This document shows, piece by piece, positions 9,044-18,887 of a stretch of DNA of 64,000 nucleotides. Numbering within the stretch: position 1 is the first letter of the stretch; every line of letters starts with the position of its first letter. A program made the translations under genes and the position numbers. Below the pieces are notes generated by a model. That model had not been told where the DNA came from and made no database searches. It was given only the letters and a program-made list of their open reading frames with translations. The DNA comes from Oscillospiraceae bacterium (GTDB lineage Bacteria > Bacillota > Clostridia > Oscillospirales > Ruminococcaceae): NCBI GenBank assembly GCA_902362965.1, contig CABIYQ010000006.1:124001-188000 (forward strand), given 5' to 3'.

Positions 9044-11491
9044 TTGTATACTAAACTGAAAGCACTTGTTGCCGTAAGTGCAGCGTCAATTTCCTTTGAT
9101 AAAGCTTTTTCGTATCTTATTCCGGAATCTCTTGCTGAAAAAGCAGTTCCGGGAGTAAGAGTTTTTATACCTTTTGGTAAGGGAAACAGAAAAAGAGTCG
9201 GATTAATTCTTAGAGTTGAAAAACTTGAAGAGCATGAAAAAAAGCTTAAACCGATTATTTCCGCTGCGGATAACTTTCCTGTTCTCAATGATGAAATGCT
9301 TGATATGGTAGATTGGCTTCGGGAAAATACTTTCTGTACCTATTTTGACGCAGTCAGGACTATACTTCCTTCCGGAATGAATATTAATATCAGAGAGAAT
9401 TATACTTTGAATCAAAATTGTATTGACATTAGTCTTACGGATAAGGAAAATAAAGTTCTTGATTTTCTTCGTGAAAATATTGATACCAATAATGCGGCAG
9501 AGGAAGTAAAAGCTCAGGGAAACGGTTTGATTCTGGAATCATTGATATCGAAAGGTATTTTGCAATATGAACTGACCGGAAAGCAGAATGTGGGAGACAG
9601 CAGTATAAAAATGTTGGAGCTTACTGAAAGCTATAAAAAATCTCCGGAAAGCTTTAAACTTACTGTAAAGCAGAAAATGCTTGCGGATATTTTAACGGAT
9701 CATGATGAAATTTCCGTAAAAGAGGCTTGTTACCTATGCGGTGTGGGGACGTCTGTTGAAAAAAAACTGGTTGAAAAAGGCGCTGCAAGAGAATATGATT
9801 ATGAAGTATTCCGTACTGTAAATATCGGAATGAATGACAGTCGTTCTATCAATGCGATCGTACTGACCGATGAACAGCAAAAAGTGTTTGAAAGAGTCAG
9901 CCAACAGATGCATACAAGTAATCCTCATTGTTTTCTGCTTCACGGAGTTACAGGCAGCGGAAAAACTTCAGTGTTTGAAAAGCTTATCGGAGAGTGTATT
10001 TCTTTGGGGAAACAAGCTGTTTTGCTTATTCCTGAAATTTCTCTTACTCCTCAGACTGTACGCAGGTTTCGGGAGCTGTTCGGAGAAACGGTTGCAGTTA
10101 TTCACAGCAGTTTGTCTTTGGGACAGCGTATGGACGAGTATAAAAGAATAAAACGTGGTCTGGCAAAAATTGCAGTCGGAACACGCAGCGCAGTTTTTGC
10201 TCCCTTTGAAAATATAGGCCTGATTATTGTCGATGAAGAAGGGGAACGCTCCTATAAATCTGACAGTGCGCCAAGGTATAATGCTATAGATGTGGCAAAA
10301 AAAAGATGCCGTACTCATAATGCGGTTTTGCTGCTGGCATCGGCTACGCCTTCTATTGAAAGTTATTATTATGCGCAGAAAGGTATTTATGAGCTTCTTG
10401 AAATGAAAAAGCGCTATTCGGGGACTGTTCTTCCTCATGTCGGTATCGTTGATATGAACGAGGAAAGATATGACGGTAACGCTTCGGAATTTAGCAATAT
10501 CCTGATAGATGAAATAAATGAAAATTTAAATAATCACGAGCAGACAATACTTCTTCTTAACAGAAGAGGATATCATACAATTATAAGCTGCAGTGACTGT
10601 CATAAGCCTGTTTACTGTCCGAATTGCAGTATTCCTATGACATATCATAAGATAAACAATACGCTTATGTGTCATTACTGCGGTCATAGTCAGCCGCCGG
10701 TTGAAAGCTGTCCGGAGTGCGGAAGTACAAGGTTGAAACAGATGGGATTTGGTACTCAGAAGCTTGAGGAGCAGTTAAGTAAACTTTTTCCTCAGGCTCG
10801 TATACTGCGAATGGACGCTGATACCACTATGTCAAAATATTCTTATGAAAGGAATTTTAAGGATTTCGGGCAGGGAAAATATGATATAATGATAGGTACG
10901 CAAATGATAGGCAAGGGACTGGATTTTCCAAATGTTACTCTTGTTGGTATTTTATCTGTGGATAAAGCTCTTTATGCCGGAGATTTCCGAAGCTACGAAA
11001 GAACCTTTTCCCTGGCGGCTCAGGTTGTGGGCAGATGCGGAAGAGGAGAAAAGTCCGGCAGAGCGTATCTCCAGACATTTATGCCAGACCATTATGTACT
11101 GAATCTTGCGGCAAAGCAGGATTATGAGGCATTTTACAAAGAGGAAATTTTAATAAGAAAAGCATTGCTTTTTCCGCCAGTATGCGATATCTGCGTACTG
11201 GGGATAAACAGTGAAGACGATGAAAAGGCAAAAAAAGCGTCTGAAGAAATTCTTGAAATTATAAAAAAGTTGGTGAAAAACGGCGTTAATTTCCCTTTGA
11301 GAGTTTTAGGACCTGTAAAATGCTCCTACGGAAAAATAAACGGTAAGTTTCGGTACAGACTGATTTTAAAATGTAAAAATACATATGATTTCAGAAATTT
11401 TATTAGGGATATATTGTCTGAAACAGGACATGCAAAGGAATTTAATAATGTTAATGTTTTCGCTGATATTAACGGTGATATCGGCATATAG
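9044..11491 (+). CDS. priA: Primosomal replication-restart helicase PriA
   Basis: An 815-residue superfamily 2 3'-5' DNA helicase that restarts stalled forks. It has an N-terminal DNA-binding domain (1-110), Walker A GVTGSGKTS near residue 304, Walker B-region DEEG at 397-400, zinc-binding cysteine pairs (CSDC, CPNC, CHYC, CPEC, about 520-565) and motifs TQMIGKGLDF and QVVGRCGR. It starts with TTG, 10 bases after GGAGG; no ATG nearby keeps the N-terminal domain. The usual DEEH box reads DEEGERSYKSD here, so the His is replaced by Gly. Def and fmt follow, the standard order. Confidence 0.96.
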   Translation: MYTKLKALVAVSAASISFDKAFSYLIPESLAEKAVPGVRVFIPFGKGNRKRVGLILRVEKLEEHEKKLKPIISAADNFPVLNDEMLDMVDWLRENTFCTYFDAVRTILPSGMNINIRENYTLNQNCIDISLTDKENKVLDFLRENIDTNNAAEEVKAQGNGLILESLISKGILQYELTGKQNVGDSSIKMLELTESYKKSPESFKLTVKQKMLADILTDHDEISVKEACYLCGVGTSVEKKLVEKGAAREYDYEVFRTVNIGMNDSRSINAIVLTDEQQKVFERVSQQMHTSNPHCFLLHGVTGSGKTSVFEKLIGECISLGKQAVLLIPEISLTPQTVRRFRELFGETVAVIHSSLSLGQRMDEYKRIKRGLAKIAVGTRSAVFAPFENIGLIIVDEEGERSYKSDSAPRYNAIDVAKKRCRTHNAVLLLASATPSIESYYYAQKGIYELLEMKKRYSGTVLPHVGIVDMNEERYDGNASEFSNILIDEINENLNNHEQTILLLNRRGYHTIISCSDCHKPVYCPNCSIPMTYHKINNTLMCHYCGHSQPPVESCPECGSTRLKQMGFGTQKLEEQLSKLFPQARILRMDADTTMSKYSYERNFKDFGQGKYDIMIGTQMIGKGLDFPNVTLVGILSVDKALYAGDFRSYERTFSLAAQVVGRCGRGEKSGRAYLQTFMPDHYVLNLAAKQDYEAFYKEEILIRKALLFPPVCDICVLGINSEDDEKAKKASEEILEIIKKLVKNGVNFPLRVLGPVKCSYGKINGKFRYRLILKCKNTYDFRNFIRDILSETGHAKEFNNVNVFADINGDIGI

Positions 11492-11509
11492 TATATAGCG
11501 GAGGAAATT

Positions 11510-11974
11510 ATGGCACTTAGAAAAATTGTAACAAAAGAAGATCCGATTTTAAGAAAAGTCTGCAAGCCTGTTGATGTTTTTGACGAAAAGCTGGCTCGGC
11601 TTATTGACGATATGATGCAGACTTTAAAAAAAGCGCAGGGAGTGGGTTTAGCTGCACCACAGGTTGGATTTCTCAAAAGAATTTTTATTATGGATCTTGG
11701 AGACGAAATGATTGAATGCGTTAATCCAGAAATTATTAAAACAGGAGGAAAGCAGAGAGTAGTGGAGGGTTGTCTTTCTTGTCCGAACGATTGGGGATAT
11801 GTTACCAGACCTAATAAGTGTAAGCTTAGGGCACAAAACAGATACGGTGAATATTTTGAAATGAATCTTAAAGAACTTGGTGCGCAGTGTGCATGTCATG
11901 AAAACGATCATCTTGACGGCAAGTTGTTTGTTGATATAATAGAAGAAAGGGTACAACCGGAGGAGGACAAGTAG
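11510..11974 (+). CDS. def: Peptide deformylase
   Basis: A 154-residue metalloenzyme that removes the N-formyl group from new proteins. All three motifs are seen: GVGLAAPQVG (about 44-53), EGCLSCPN (about 87-94) with the metal-ligand Cys, and HENDHLDG (about 131-138) with HExxH. GCGGAGG lies 7 bases before the ATG. The def gene abuts fmt with no intervening base, coupling formyl addition and removal. Confidence 0.96.
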   Translation: MALRKIVTKEDPILRKVCKPVDVFDEKLARLIDDMMQTLKKAQGVGLAAPQVGFLKRIFIMDLGDEMIECVNPEIIKTGGKQRVVEGCLSCPNDWGYVTRPNKCKLRAQNRYGEYFEMNLKELGAQCACHENDHLDGKLFVDIIEERVQPEEDK

Positions 11975-12898
11975 ATGAAAATTGTTTTTATGGGAACTCC
12001 GGATTTTGCAGTACCGTGTCTGAAAGCGCTTGTGGAAAACGGTCATGAAATACCGGCAGTTTTCACTCAGCCGGACAGACCTAAAGGCAGGGGATATAAA
12101 ATGATACCACCGCCGGTAAAAAAGTGTGCGGAGGAATATAGTATACCGGTATTTCAGCCTCTTTCATTACGTAAAGGCGAGGACGCTGAAAAGTCAATGA
12201 CAGCTCTAAGAGAGATTTCTCCTGAACTTATTATAGTTGTTGCATACGGTCAGATTCTTCCCAAGGAAGTACTTGAGCTTCCGAAATACGGCTGTATAAA
12301 TATTCATGCCTCACTTCTTCCTGAATACAGAGGAGCGGCTCCTATTCAGAGATGTATTCTTGACGGTAAAACCAGAACGGGAGTTACTTCAATGATGATG
12401 GAGGAAGGTCTGGATACAGGCGATATGCTCATAAAGAAAGAACTTGAGATAGGAAAGAACGAAACGGCGTCTGAGCTTCATGACAGATTGTCAGAAATGG
12501 GTGCAGAGGTGCTTCTGGAAACTGTAAAAGCAGTGGAAAACGGAAGTCTTTCACCTGTAAAACAGGACGATTCACTTTCTACCTATGCTAAAATGATAAC
12601 AAAGGATATGAGCGCTCTTGATTTTTCAAAGCCTGCTGAAGAGATCCATAACATAATCAGAGGAATTACAGGGTTTACCATTTTGGACGGAAAACGTCTT
12701 AAGGTTTACAGAAGCCGAGTTATGGGAGAAAGCGTAAACGAGTCCGGAACTGTTGAAGATCCCGATAACTTTACCGTGGTATGCGGGGACGGAAAATGTG
12801 TTGAGTTTACCGAAGTTCAATATGAGGGCGGCAAACGAATGAGTACAGAAAACTTCCTGAGAGGAAGAAAACTTGTAAAGGGACAAAAGCTGGGGTAA
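11975..12898 (+). CDS. fmt: Methionyl-tRNA formyltransferase
   Basis: A 307-residue enzyme that formylates initiator Met-tRNA using 10-formyl-THF. It has the N-terminal MKIVFMGTPDFAVPCL, the formyl-transfer segment INIHASLLPEYRGAAPIQ (about 109-126) and EEGLDTGDM. The C-terminal tRNA-binding domain runs from about residue 205. Its ATG follows directly on the TAG of def. The ribosome site GGAGGA lies within def. Confidence 0.96.
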   Translation: MKIVFMGTPDFAVPCLKALVENGHEIPAVFTQPDRPKGRGYKMIPPPVKKCAEEYSIPVFQPLSLRKGEDAEKSMTALREISPELIIVVAYGQILPKEVLELPKYGCINIHASLLPEYRGAAPIQRCILDGKTRTGVTSMMMEEGLDTGDMLIKKELEIGKNETASELHDRLSEMGAEVLLETVKAVENGSLSPVKQDDSLSTYAKMITKDMSALDFSKPAEEIHNIIRGITGFTILDGKRLKVYRSRVMGESVNESGTVEDPDNFTVVCGDGKCVEFTEVQYEGGKRMSTENFLRGRKLVKGQKLG

Positions 12899-12912
12899 GG
12901 AAAGGAATTATT

Positions 12913-13611
12913 ATGTTTTTTTATAATTATTACTGGCTTGCACTGATACCGCTTGTTATTGCAATGATAGCATCGGCGAATGTAAAATCAACCTACTCTA
13001 AATACGAAAAAATCAAAAACGGAAGAGGTCTGACAGGAGCTATGGCGGCAAGGCAGATCCTTGACGCAAACGGTCTTTATAATATTAGGATCGAGTACGT
13101 GGCAGGTCAGCTTTCCGATCATTTTGACCCACGATCAAATGTTGTTAGACTTTCTGATTCAACTTATAACAGTACTTCCGTTGCGGCAGTAGGAGTTGCG
13201 GCTCATGAAGTGGGACATGCAATTCAGTATGCAAAGGGATATGCTCCCATGAAGTTGAGAAGCGCCATAATTCCACTTACAAATATAGGTTCTTCTCTTT
13301 CTTATCCTCTGGTTTTTATTGGACTGATTATGGGAAATTCATATATGTCCGACTTTTTTGTAAATGCCGGAATAATACTTTTTCTTACAGTTGTTGTTTT
13401 CCAGTTTGCGACTTTGTTTGTGGAATTTAATGCAAGCTCAAGAGCTATGAAAACTCTTGAAACCGATCATATACTTGAAGGAGATGAGCTTTCTATGTCA
13501 AGAAAGGTTCTGACTGCCGCTGCCCTTACTTATGTTGCGGCATTGTTTACAGCGATCATGAATCTTATTAGACTTTTAATGATGGCGTCAAATAGAAACA
13601 GGCGGAATTAA
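12913..13611 (+). CDS. Membrane zinc metallopeptidase, YugP type
   Basis: A 232-residue protein of the neutral zinc metallopeptidase_2 family. It has an N-terminal hydrophobic segment (about 3-20), the zinc motif AAHEVGHAIQYA (about 95-106), and two to three later membrane helices. The substrate is unknown. It lies between fmt and rsmB, an order shared by many clostridia. Its TAA overlaps the next ATG (TAATG). AAAGGAA precedes the ATG. Confidence 0.92.
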   Translation: MFFYNYYWLALIPLVIAMIASANVKSTYSKYEKIKNGRGLTGAMAARQILDANGLYNIRIEYVAGQLSDHFDPRSNVVRLSDSTYNSTSVAAVGVAAHEVGHAIQYAKGYAPMKLRSAIIPLTNIGSSLSYPLVFIGLIMGNSYMSDFFVNAGIILFLTVVVFQFATLFVEFNASSRAMKTLETDHILEGDELSMSRKVLTAAALTYVAALFTAIMNLIRLLMMASNRNRRN

Positions 13612-14915
13612 TGGATAATGCAAGATTACAGGCAGTAAAACTGCTGGGAAAAACATTTTCTAAGGGAGGATATTCAAATATTCTCCTTGATAAAACTTTG
13701 TCTGAAACTTTAATGGGTGAAAAGGATAAAAACTTTTGTGCCGCTTTATACTATGGAGTTTTAGAACGAAGAATTACTCTTGATCATATTATTACGGGAT
13801 ATAGCCGTATGAAGCTTTCAAAGCTTCGTCCGGAAATACTTAACATTCTCAGAACCGGAATTTATCAGCTTAAGTTTATGGATAATATTCCTGACAGTGC
13901 GGCGGTGAATGAGAGCGTAAATATTGCTAGAAAGTTAAAGCTGGGCAGTCTTTCGGGATTTGTTAATGCGGTTTTGAGAAATTTTTTAAGGGACGGCAAA
14001 CAGATTAAGTATCCGGAGAATAAGACGGAAAAACTATCGGTGGAATATTCGTCTCCTGAATGGCTGGTCAATTTGCTTTTGCAAAATTACTCTGAAAATC
14101 AGGCAGTTTCACTTCTTAAAAGTTCAGTTGAAAAACCGCCTGTAACCGTCAGGCTCAATAATCTGAAAGGTGAAACATCACAAATACTTGAAAGGCTTTC
14201 GGACTTTTCTCCTGAAAGTACGGTAATTGATGGGTGTTATAAAATCAGCTACGGTGATGTTACTAAAATACAGGCTTTTAAGGATGGTCTTTTCCATGTA
14301 CAGGATATTGCTTCTCAGCTTTGCTGTATGGCTTTGAATCCTAAAGAGGGAGAAACTGTACTGGATCTGTGTTCTGCTCCCGGTGGGAAGGCGTTTACTC
14401 TTGCAGAGCTTATGAATGATAAAGGCAGAATATTAGCTTTTGATATTCATGATAACAGAGTAAAGCTTATTAAAAATGGTGCTGAAAGACTTGGAATAAG
14501 CTGTATTGAAGCTAAAACAGGTAATGCTTCGGTTTTTGATGAGAGAATTCCAATGGCAGACAAAATTTTGTGCGACGTACCATGTTCCGGTCTTGGAGTT
14601 ATAAGACGCAAGCCGGAAATTAAATATAAAAACTTTGAGGAATTTGAAAGACTTCCGGAAATTCAGTATAAAATATTGGAAAATGCAGTAAAATATTTAA
14701 AACCGGGCGGAGAACTTGTTTATTCAACATGTACTGTTAATCCTGTTGAAAATGTTCGGGTTATTGATAGATTTTTAAAGGAATATAAAAATTTTAAGGG
14801 AGTAAAATTTCTTGAGGAGCTGGGCATACCATTTGGTGATTATAAAGTAACACTTTTTCCGGAAAACCTTAACAGTGATGGATTTTTTATTTCTAAAATA
14901 AAAAGGACGGAATAA
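13611..14915 (+). CDS. rsmB: 16S rRNA (cytosine-967-C5)-methyltransferase RsmB
   Basis: A 434-residue protein with an N-terminal NusB-like RNA-binding domain (about 1-130) and a Rossmann methyltransferase domain. SAM-binding CSAPGGKAF lies near residue 255, DVPCSGLGVIRRKPE near 321, and the catalytic cysteine in STCTVNPVEN near 373. The domain order NusB-MTase separates RsmB from other Nol1/Nop2/Sun proteins. It is translationally coupled to the upstream peptidase by TAATG, and rlmN follows 2 bases after the stop. Confidence 0.95.
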   Translation: MDNARLQAVKLLGKTFSKGGYSNILLDKTLSETLMGEKDKNFCAALYYGVLERRITLDHIITGYSRMKLSKLRPEILNILRTGIYQLKFMDNIPDSAAVNESVNIARKLKLGSLSGFVNAVLRNFLRDGKQIKYPENKTEKLSVEYSSPEWLVNLLLQNYSENQAVSLLKSSVEKPPVTVRLNNLKGETSQILERLSDFSPESTVIDGCYKISYGDVTKIQAFKDGLFHVQDIASQLCCMALNPKEGETVLDLCSAPGGKAFTLAELMNDKGRILAFDIHDNRVKLIKNGAERLGISCIEAKTGNASVFDERIPMADKILCDVPCSGLGVIRRKPEIKYKNFEEFERLPEIQYKILENAVKYLKPGGELVYSTCTVNPVENVRVIDRFLKEYKNFKGVKFLEELGIPFGDYKVTLFPENLNSDGFFISKIKRTE

Positions 14916-14917
14916 AT

Positions 14918-15952
14918 TTGGAAAAAACAGATATTTTATCCCTGACTCTTCCGGAGCTTGAATTGGAAATGATCAAGTTGGGAGAGAAAAAATTCAGGGC
15001 AAAACAGATTTTTCAGTGGCTGCATGTTAAGCAGATAAGGGATTTTAGTGAAATGAGTAATATTTCATTGGAATTACGCACAAAAATCAGTGGGCATTTT
15101 TATTTAAAATCACTAAATATGGTAAGAAGGCTTGAATCTTGTATAGATAATACTGTAAAATATCTATATGGGCTTTCAGATGGTACATTTGTTGAAACAG
15201 TTCTTATGGAATATAACCATGGACTAAGTATTTGCGTGTCCACTCAAGTGGGTTGCAGAATGGGTTGTAAGTTCTGCGCATCAACAATAGCAGGATTTGA
15301 AAGAAACCTTGAACCGTCGGAGATACTTTTGCAGATTTATGAAACTCAGAGAGATAGTGGGAAACGTATATCAGGAATTGTTCTTATGGGTATAGGTGAG
15401 CCGCTTGATAACTATAAAAACGTTATTAAGTTTCTGGAGCTTGTTTCTGCTCCTGAGGGATTCGGACTGAGTCTGAGACACGTTACTCTTTCAACATGCG
15501 GAATAGTTCCGAAAATTAGGGAGCTTGCGGATTTAAAGCTTGGACTTACCTTGTCTGTTTCGCTTCACTGTCCCGATAATGACGGCAGAAGTGAAATAAT
15601 GCCTGTAAATAAAGCCTATAATTTAACAGAACTTATAGAGGCTGCAAAGGAATATGTCCGAAAGACCGGACGACGTGTAACCTATGAATATGCGGTTATT
15701 GACAATGTGAATTCTTTTAAAAAGGACGCTGAAAAGCTTGCTCACCTTATAAAGGGAATAAACTGTCATGTTAATCTGATACCGGTTAATTCCGTAAAGG
15801 AAAGAGATTACAGGTCAAGCCGTGAATCGGCATTGAAGTTTCAGAAATATCTGACTGATCTGGGCATTAATGCAACTGTTCGCAGAACTTTGGGCAGTGA
15901 TATTGATGCGGCATGCGGTCAGTTAAGACGTGAAGCAGCAGGAACAGAATAA
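14918..15952 (+). CDS. rlmN: Dual-specificity 23S rRNA/tRNA adenine-C2 methyltransferase RlmN
   Basis: A 344-residue radical SAM enzyme methylating A2503 of 23S rRNA and A37 of some tRNAs. The Fe-S motif CRMGCKFC (CX3CX2C, about residues 111-118) is present, as are GIGEPLDNY and the C-terminal IDAACGQL with the resolving Cys. The start is TTG, directly following rsmB. The prpC gene starts 20 bases downstream. Confidence 0.96.
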   Translation: MEKTDILSLTLPELELEMIKLGEKKFRAKQIFQWLHVKQIRDFSEMSNISLELRTKISGHFYLKSLNMVRRLESCIDNTVKYLYGLSDGTFVETVLMEYNHGLSICVSTQVGCRMGCKFCASTIAGFERNLEPSEILLQIYETQRDSGKRISGIVLMGIGEPLDNYKNVIKFLELVSAPEGFGLSLRHVTLSTCGIVPKIRELADLKLGLTLSVSLHCPDNDGRSEIMPVNKAYNLTELIEAAKEYVRKTGRRVTYEYAVIDNVNSFKKDAEKLAHLIKGINCHVNLIPVNSVKERDYRSSRESALKFQKYLTDLGINATVRRTLGSDIDAACGQLRREAAGTE

Positions 15953-15972
15953 AGAATAAGAGGTGAAAAATA

Positions 15973-16698
15973 TTGAAGTATGTCAGCGCTACTGATATAG
16001 GACTTGTCAGGGAAGAAAATCAGGATATGGTAAAGGTAGAGGAGTTTTACGGTAATTTGCTTGCCGTTGTCTGTGACGGAATGGGCGGAGAACGCTCCGG
16101 ACAGGACGCCAGCCGTATTGCCATAAAGGAATTTTTTGACCGTTTTGATGCGGGATATTCGCCCTATCTTGAAACTATAGGAGTAAGACAGCTTATGACA
16201 GCCTCAGTATCTGCTGCCAACTCAGTAATATATACAACAGCAAGAATGAATTACAGAAGCTTCGGAATGGGTACTACTTGCGTAGCGGCTTATATAGACA
16301 GTAAATATATTTATATATTGAATGTGGGCGACAGCCGAGCGTATTATATGGACGAAAGCGGTTTGCATCAGATAACCTCGGATCATACATTGGTAAATAT
16401 GCTTCTTATGCAGGGAAAAATAGAGCCTGACGAGGTGCATACTCATCCTAAAAGAAATATGCTGACTAAAGCTGTCGGCGTTGAAAAGATAATAAAACCG
16501 GATTTTTTCCGAATGAAACGTGAGGATAAATTTACGCTGCTTTTATGTTCTGACGGATTGTCAGGCTATTGCAGCGACAGTGAGATTTTTGAAATAATAA
16601 AATCGACTCCTTTAGAGGAAGTCAATAGTGCGCTTATTGACCTTGCACTCAGCAAGGGCGGACGTGATAACATAACCCTTGCAGTAATAACAGACTGA
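15973..16698 (+). CDS. prpC: PP2C-type Ser/Thr protein phosphatase (PrpC/Stp)
   Basis: A 241-residue PPM phosphatase. Metal-binding motifs are visible in order: TDIGLVREENQD, VCDGMGGERSG, NVGDSRAYYM, DHTLV and CSDGLSGY, then GGRDNITL. It removes phosphate added by the adjacent PASTA kinase. The start is TTG, 5 bases after AGAGGTGAA. The rlmN-prpC-prkC-rsgA order is the conserved Firmicute arrangement. Confidence 0.95.
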   Translation: MKYVSATDIGLVREENQDMVKVEEFYGNLLAVVCDGMGGERSGQDASRIAIKEFFDRFDAGYSPYLETIGVRQLMTASVSAANSVIYTTARMNYRSFGMGTTCVAAYIDSKYIYILNVGDSRAYYMDESGLHQITSDHTLVNMLLMQGKIEPDEVHTHPKRNMLTKAVGVEKIIKPDFFRMKREDKFTLLLCSDGLSGYCSDSEIFEIIKSTPLEEVNSALIDLALSKGGRDNITLAVITD

Positions 16699-16723
16699 TA
16701 TAAACAGGAGTGTGAAGAATTTA

Positions 16724-18886
16724 ATGGATAAGAACATTGGAAAGAAACTTGACGGACGCTATGAGATTATTGAGCTTATCGGCGAAGGCGGAATGGCGGA
16801 CGTTTATAAGGCAGTTGATATTGTAGATAACAAAACTATAGCGGTTAAGATTTTGAAAAAGGAATTTGCTGAAAATGAAGAATTTTTAAGAAGATTCCGT
16901 AATGAATCCAAGGCTATAGCAGTTTTGTCTCACCCTAATATTGTAAAAATTTATGATGTGGGATTCTCAGAAAAAATACAGTTTATTGTTATGGAGTATA
17001 TTGACGGTATTACTCTTAAAGAATATATGGAAAATGAGCGTGTATTAAGCTGGAAGGACGCTGTGCATTTTGTAACACAGATTCTCAGGGCGCTTCAGCA
17101 TGCTCATGAACGAGGTATTGTACACAGGGATATCAAGCCTCAGAATATAATGATGTTTACAGACGGTACTATTAAGGTCATGGATTTCGGTATTGCAAAA
17201 TTTGCCCGTGAAGAGGGAAAAACTGCGACCGACCAGGCTATAGGGACTGTTCACTATATAAGTCCGGAACAGGCAAGGGGAGATGTTACTGACGCTAAAA
17301 GCGATCTTTACTCCGTAGGAGTTATGCTTTATGAGATGTTGACAGGTCAGAAACCTTTTGATACTGATAATCCTGTTTCGATTGCAGTTATGCATATGCA
17401 TAATATTGCAGAGCTGCCAAGACGTATTAATCCGGATATTCCTACTCCGTTGGAGGAAATTATCGTTCATGCTATGGAAAAAAATCCCGATGACAGATAT
17501 CAGACGGCTGTTGAAATGATGAGGGATATTGACCGTTTCAAGGCGGATCCTGATGTAAAATTCGGTTATATTACACGCAGTCAGGATACTGACGCACAGA
17601 CCAGATATTTTGCAGCTGTAAACGACGCTCCTGAAGAAACGTATAACGATAATGATTACATGCAGCCGCCTGATGATACTTATGATCAGAATGATATTTA
17701 TGAAGATACTTATGATGAGGATTATACCGATTTTGAAGAAGATGAGAAGCCTGCTAAGAAATCTCTTTTTGTTCCGATACTTTCAGCCGTTACAGTTGTT
17801 GTAATAATGGTGGCGGTATTCTTTATAGCAACACTTGTAAAGGGAGTATTTTCAGGAGACGGTCAGAAAAGTTCTTCGGAATTTGCTATGCCTAATCTTG
17901 TGGGAATGGATTTTAACCAGGCTCATGAGGCATATCCTAATCTGGATATACAAGTGGAAGCTACAGAATGGTCTGATTTGGAAAAGGATAAGATCTTTTC
18001 TCAGAGCATACCTGAGGGAGACGGCGTTAAAAAAGGCGAAATTGTTAAAGTCAAGGTAAGCTTGGGTTCTAAAACCGTTAAGGTTCCTAATGTTAAAAAT
18101 TATCATTACACTACTGCCGGTGACCTTCTGAGAGCACAGGGACTTGAAGTAGAATATCAGTATCAGCCTAACGATGAGGTTGAGGAAGAACTGGTTTTCG
18201 ATACAGAGCCCTCCGCAATGGAGGAAGTACAGCCGGGTTCAACAATACTTGTTTATGTAAGCAAGGGTTCAGAAGTTGAAGACATTGAAATGCTGGACTT
18301 TGTTGGACAAAATATTCAGGACGCAAAGGTACAGTGCGGAGTATGGGGTCTTACTGTAAAGACTAAAAAACAGGATTCCGGCGAAGAAGAAGGAACAATT
18401 CTTAAGCAGAGCATCAAGGAGGGTGAGAAGGTTCCTTCGGATTCTACAATTACGTTTACTGTAAGTACCGGCAAAGAACCGGAAGGCGATGTTGAAATGA
18501 AGTTTTACTTCCCCAGCAACGCAACAGGAAGATTTACTATTACCGCTTATCAGAATGGAGTTGCAATTTATGAAAGTTTTACCCTCTCGGCTGACTACTC
18601 AAAGGAAAATCTTGTAACTGTAAGAGGAAAAGGTACTGATGAGACGATTACTATGGTTCTTACAAACCTGAGTAATAACCTGACCTGCGAACTGGGACGC
18701 TACAGTATGAATTTTGAAGAGGGAACATTCTCGGTAATTGATGAAGATATCGACAGAGCATTCCAGACGGTTGACGGATTGTACGTAGAACCTACAGATC
18801 CTCCTGTTGAACCTACAGATCCTCCGGCTGTACAGCCGGCAACCGATGAGCCGGACGATTCGTCGTCGGAAGAGACTGAGGAATAA
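16724..18886 (+). CDS. prkC: PASTA-domain Ser/Thr protein kinase PrkC
   Basis: A 720-residue membrane kinase. The kinase domain (about 9-270) has GEGGMADVYKA, VHRDIKPQN and DFGIAKF. An acidic Tyr/Asp-rich juxtamembrane stretch follows, then one transmembrane helix (about 350-375), three PASTA repeats (about 385-590), a beta-rich C-terminal domain and a TDPP-repeat tail ending in acidic Ser/Glu. PASTA domains sense peptidoglycan fragments. In B. subtilis PrkC triggers spore germination, which fits the spoVM/spoVT genes nearby. An in-frame GTG at 16712 lies too close to AGGAG, so the ATG at 16724 is preferred. Confidence 0.95.
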   Translation: MDKNIGKKLDGRYEIIELIGEGGMADVYKAVDIVDNKTIAVKILKKEFAENEEFLRRFRNESKAIAVLSHPNIVKIYDVGFSEKIQFIVMEYIDGITLKEYMENERVLSWKDAVHFVTQILRALQHAHERGIVHRDIKPQNIMMFTDGTIKVMDFGIAKFAREEGKTATDQAIGTVHYISPEQARGDVTDAKSDLYSVGVMLYEMLTGQKPFDTDNPVSIAVMHMHNIAELPRRINPDIPTPLEEIIVHAMEKNPDDRYQTAVEMMRDIDRFKADPDVKFGYITRSQDTDAQTRYFAAVNDAPEETYNDNDYMQPPDDTYDQNDIYEDTYDEDYTDFEEDEKPAKKSLFVPILSAVTVVVIMVAVFFIATLVKGVFSGDGQKSSSEFAMPNLVGMDFNQAHEAYPNLDIQVEATEWSDLEKDKIFSQSIPEGDGVKKGEIVKVKVSLGSKTVKVPNVKNYHYTTAGDLLRAQGLEVEYQYQPNDEVEEELVFDTEPSAMEEVQPGSTILVYVSKGSEVEDIEMLDFVGQNIQDAKVQCGVWGLTVKTKKQDSGEEEGTILKQSIKEGEKVPSDSTITFTVSTGKEPEGDVEMKFYFPSNATGRFTITAYQNGVAIYESFTLSADYSKENLVTVRGKGTDETITMVLTNLSNNLTCELGRYSMNFEEGTFSVIDEDIDRAFQTVDGLYVEPTDPPVEPTDPPAVQPATDEPDDSSSEETEE

Positions 18887-18887
18887 T

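Noticed and set aside
9968..10438. 156-residue antisense frame in priA
   Set aside because: Mirror of a well-supported helicase gene; composition is that of a shadow frame.
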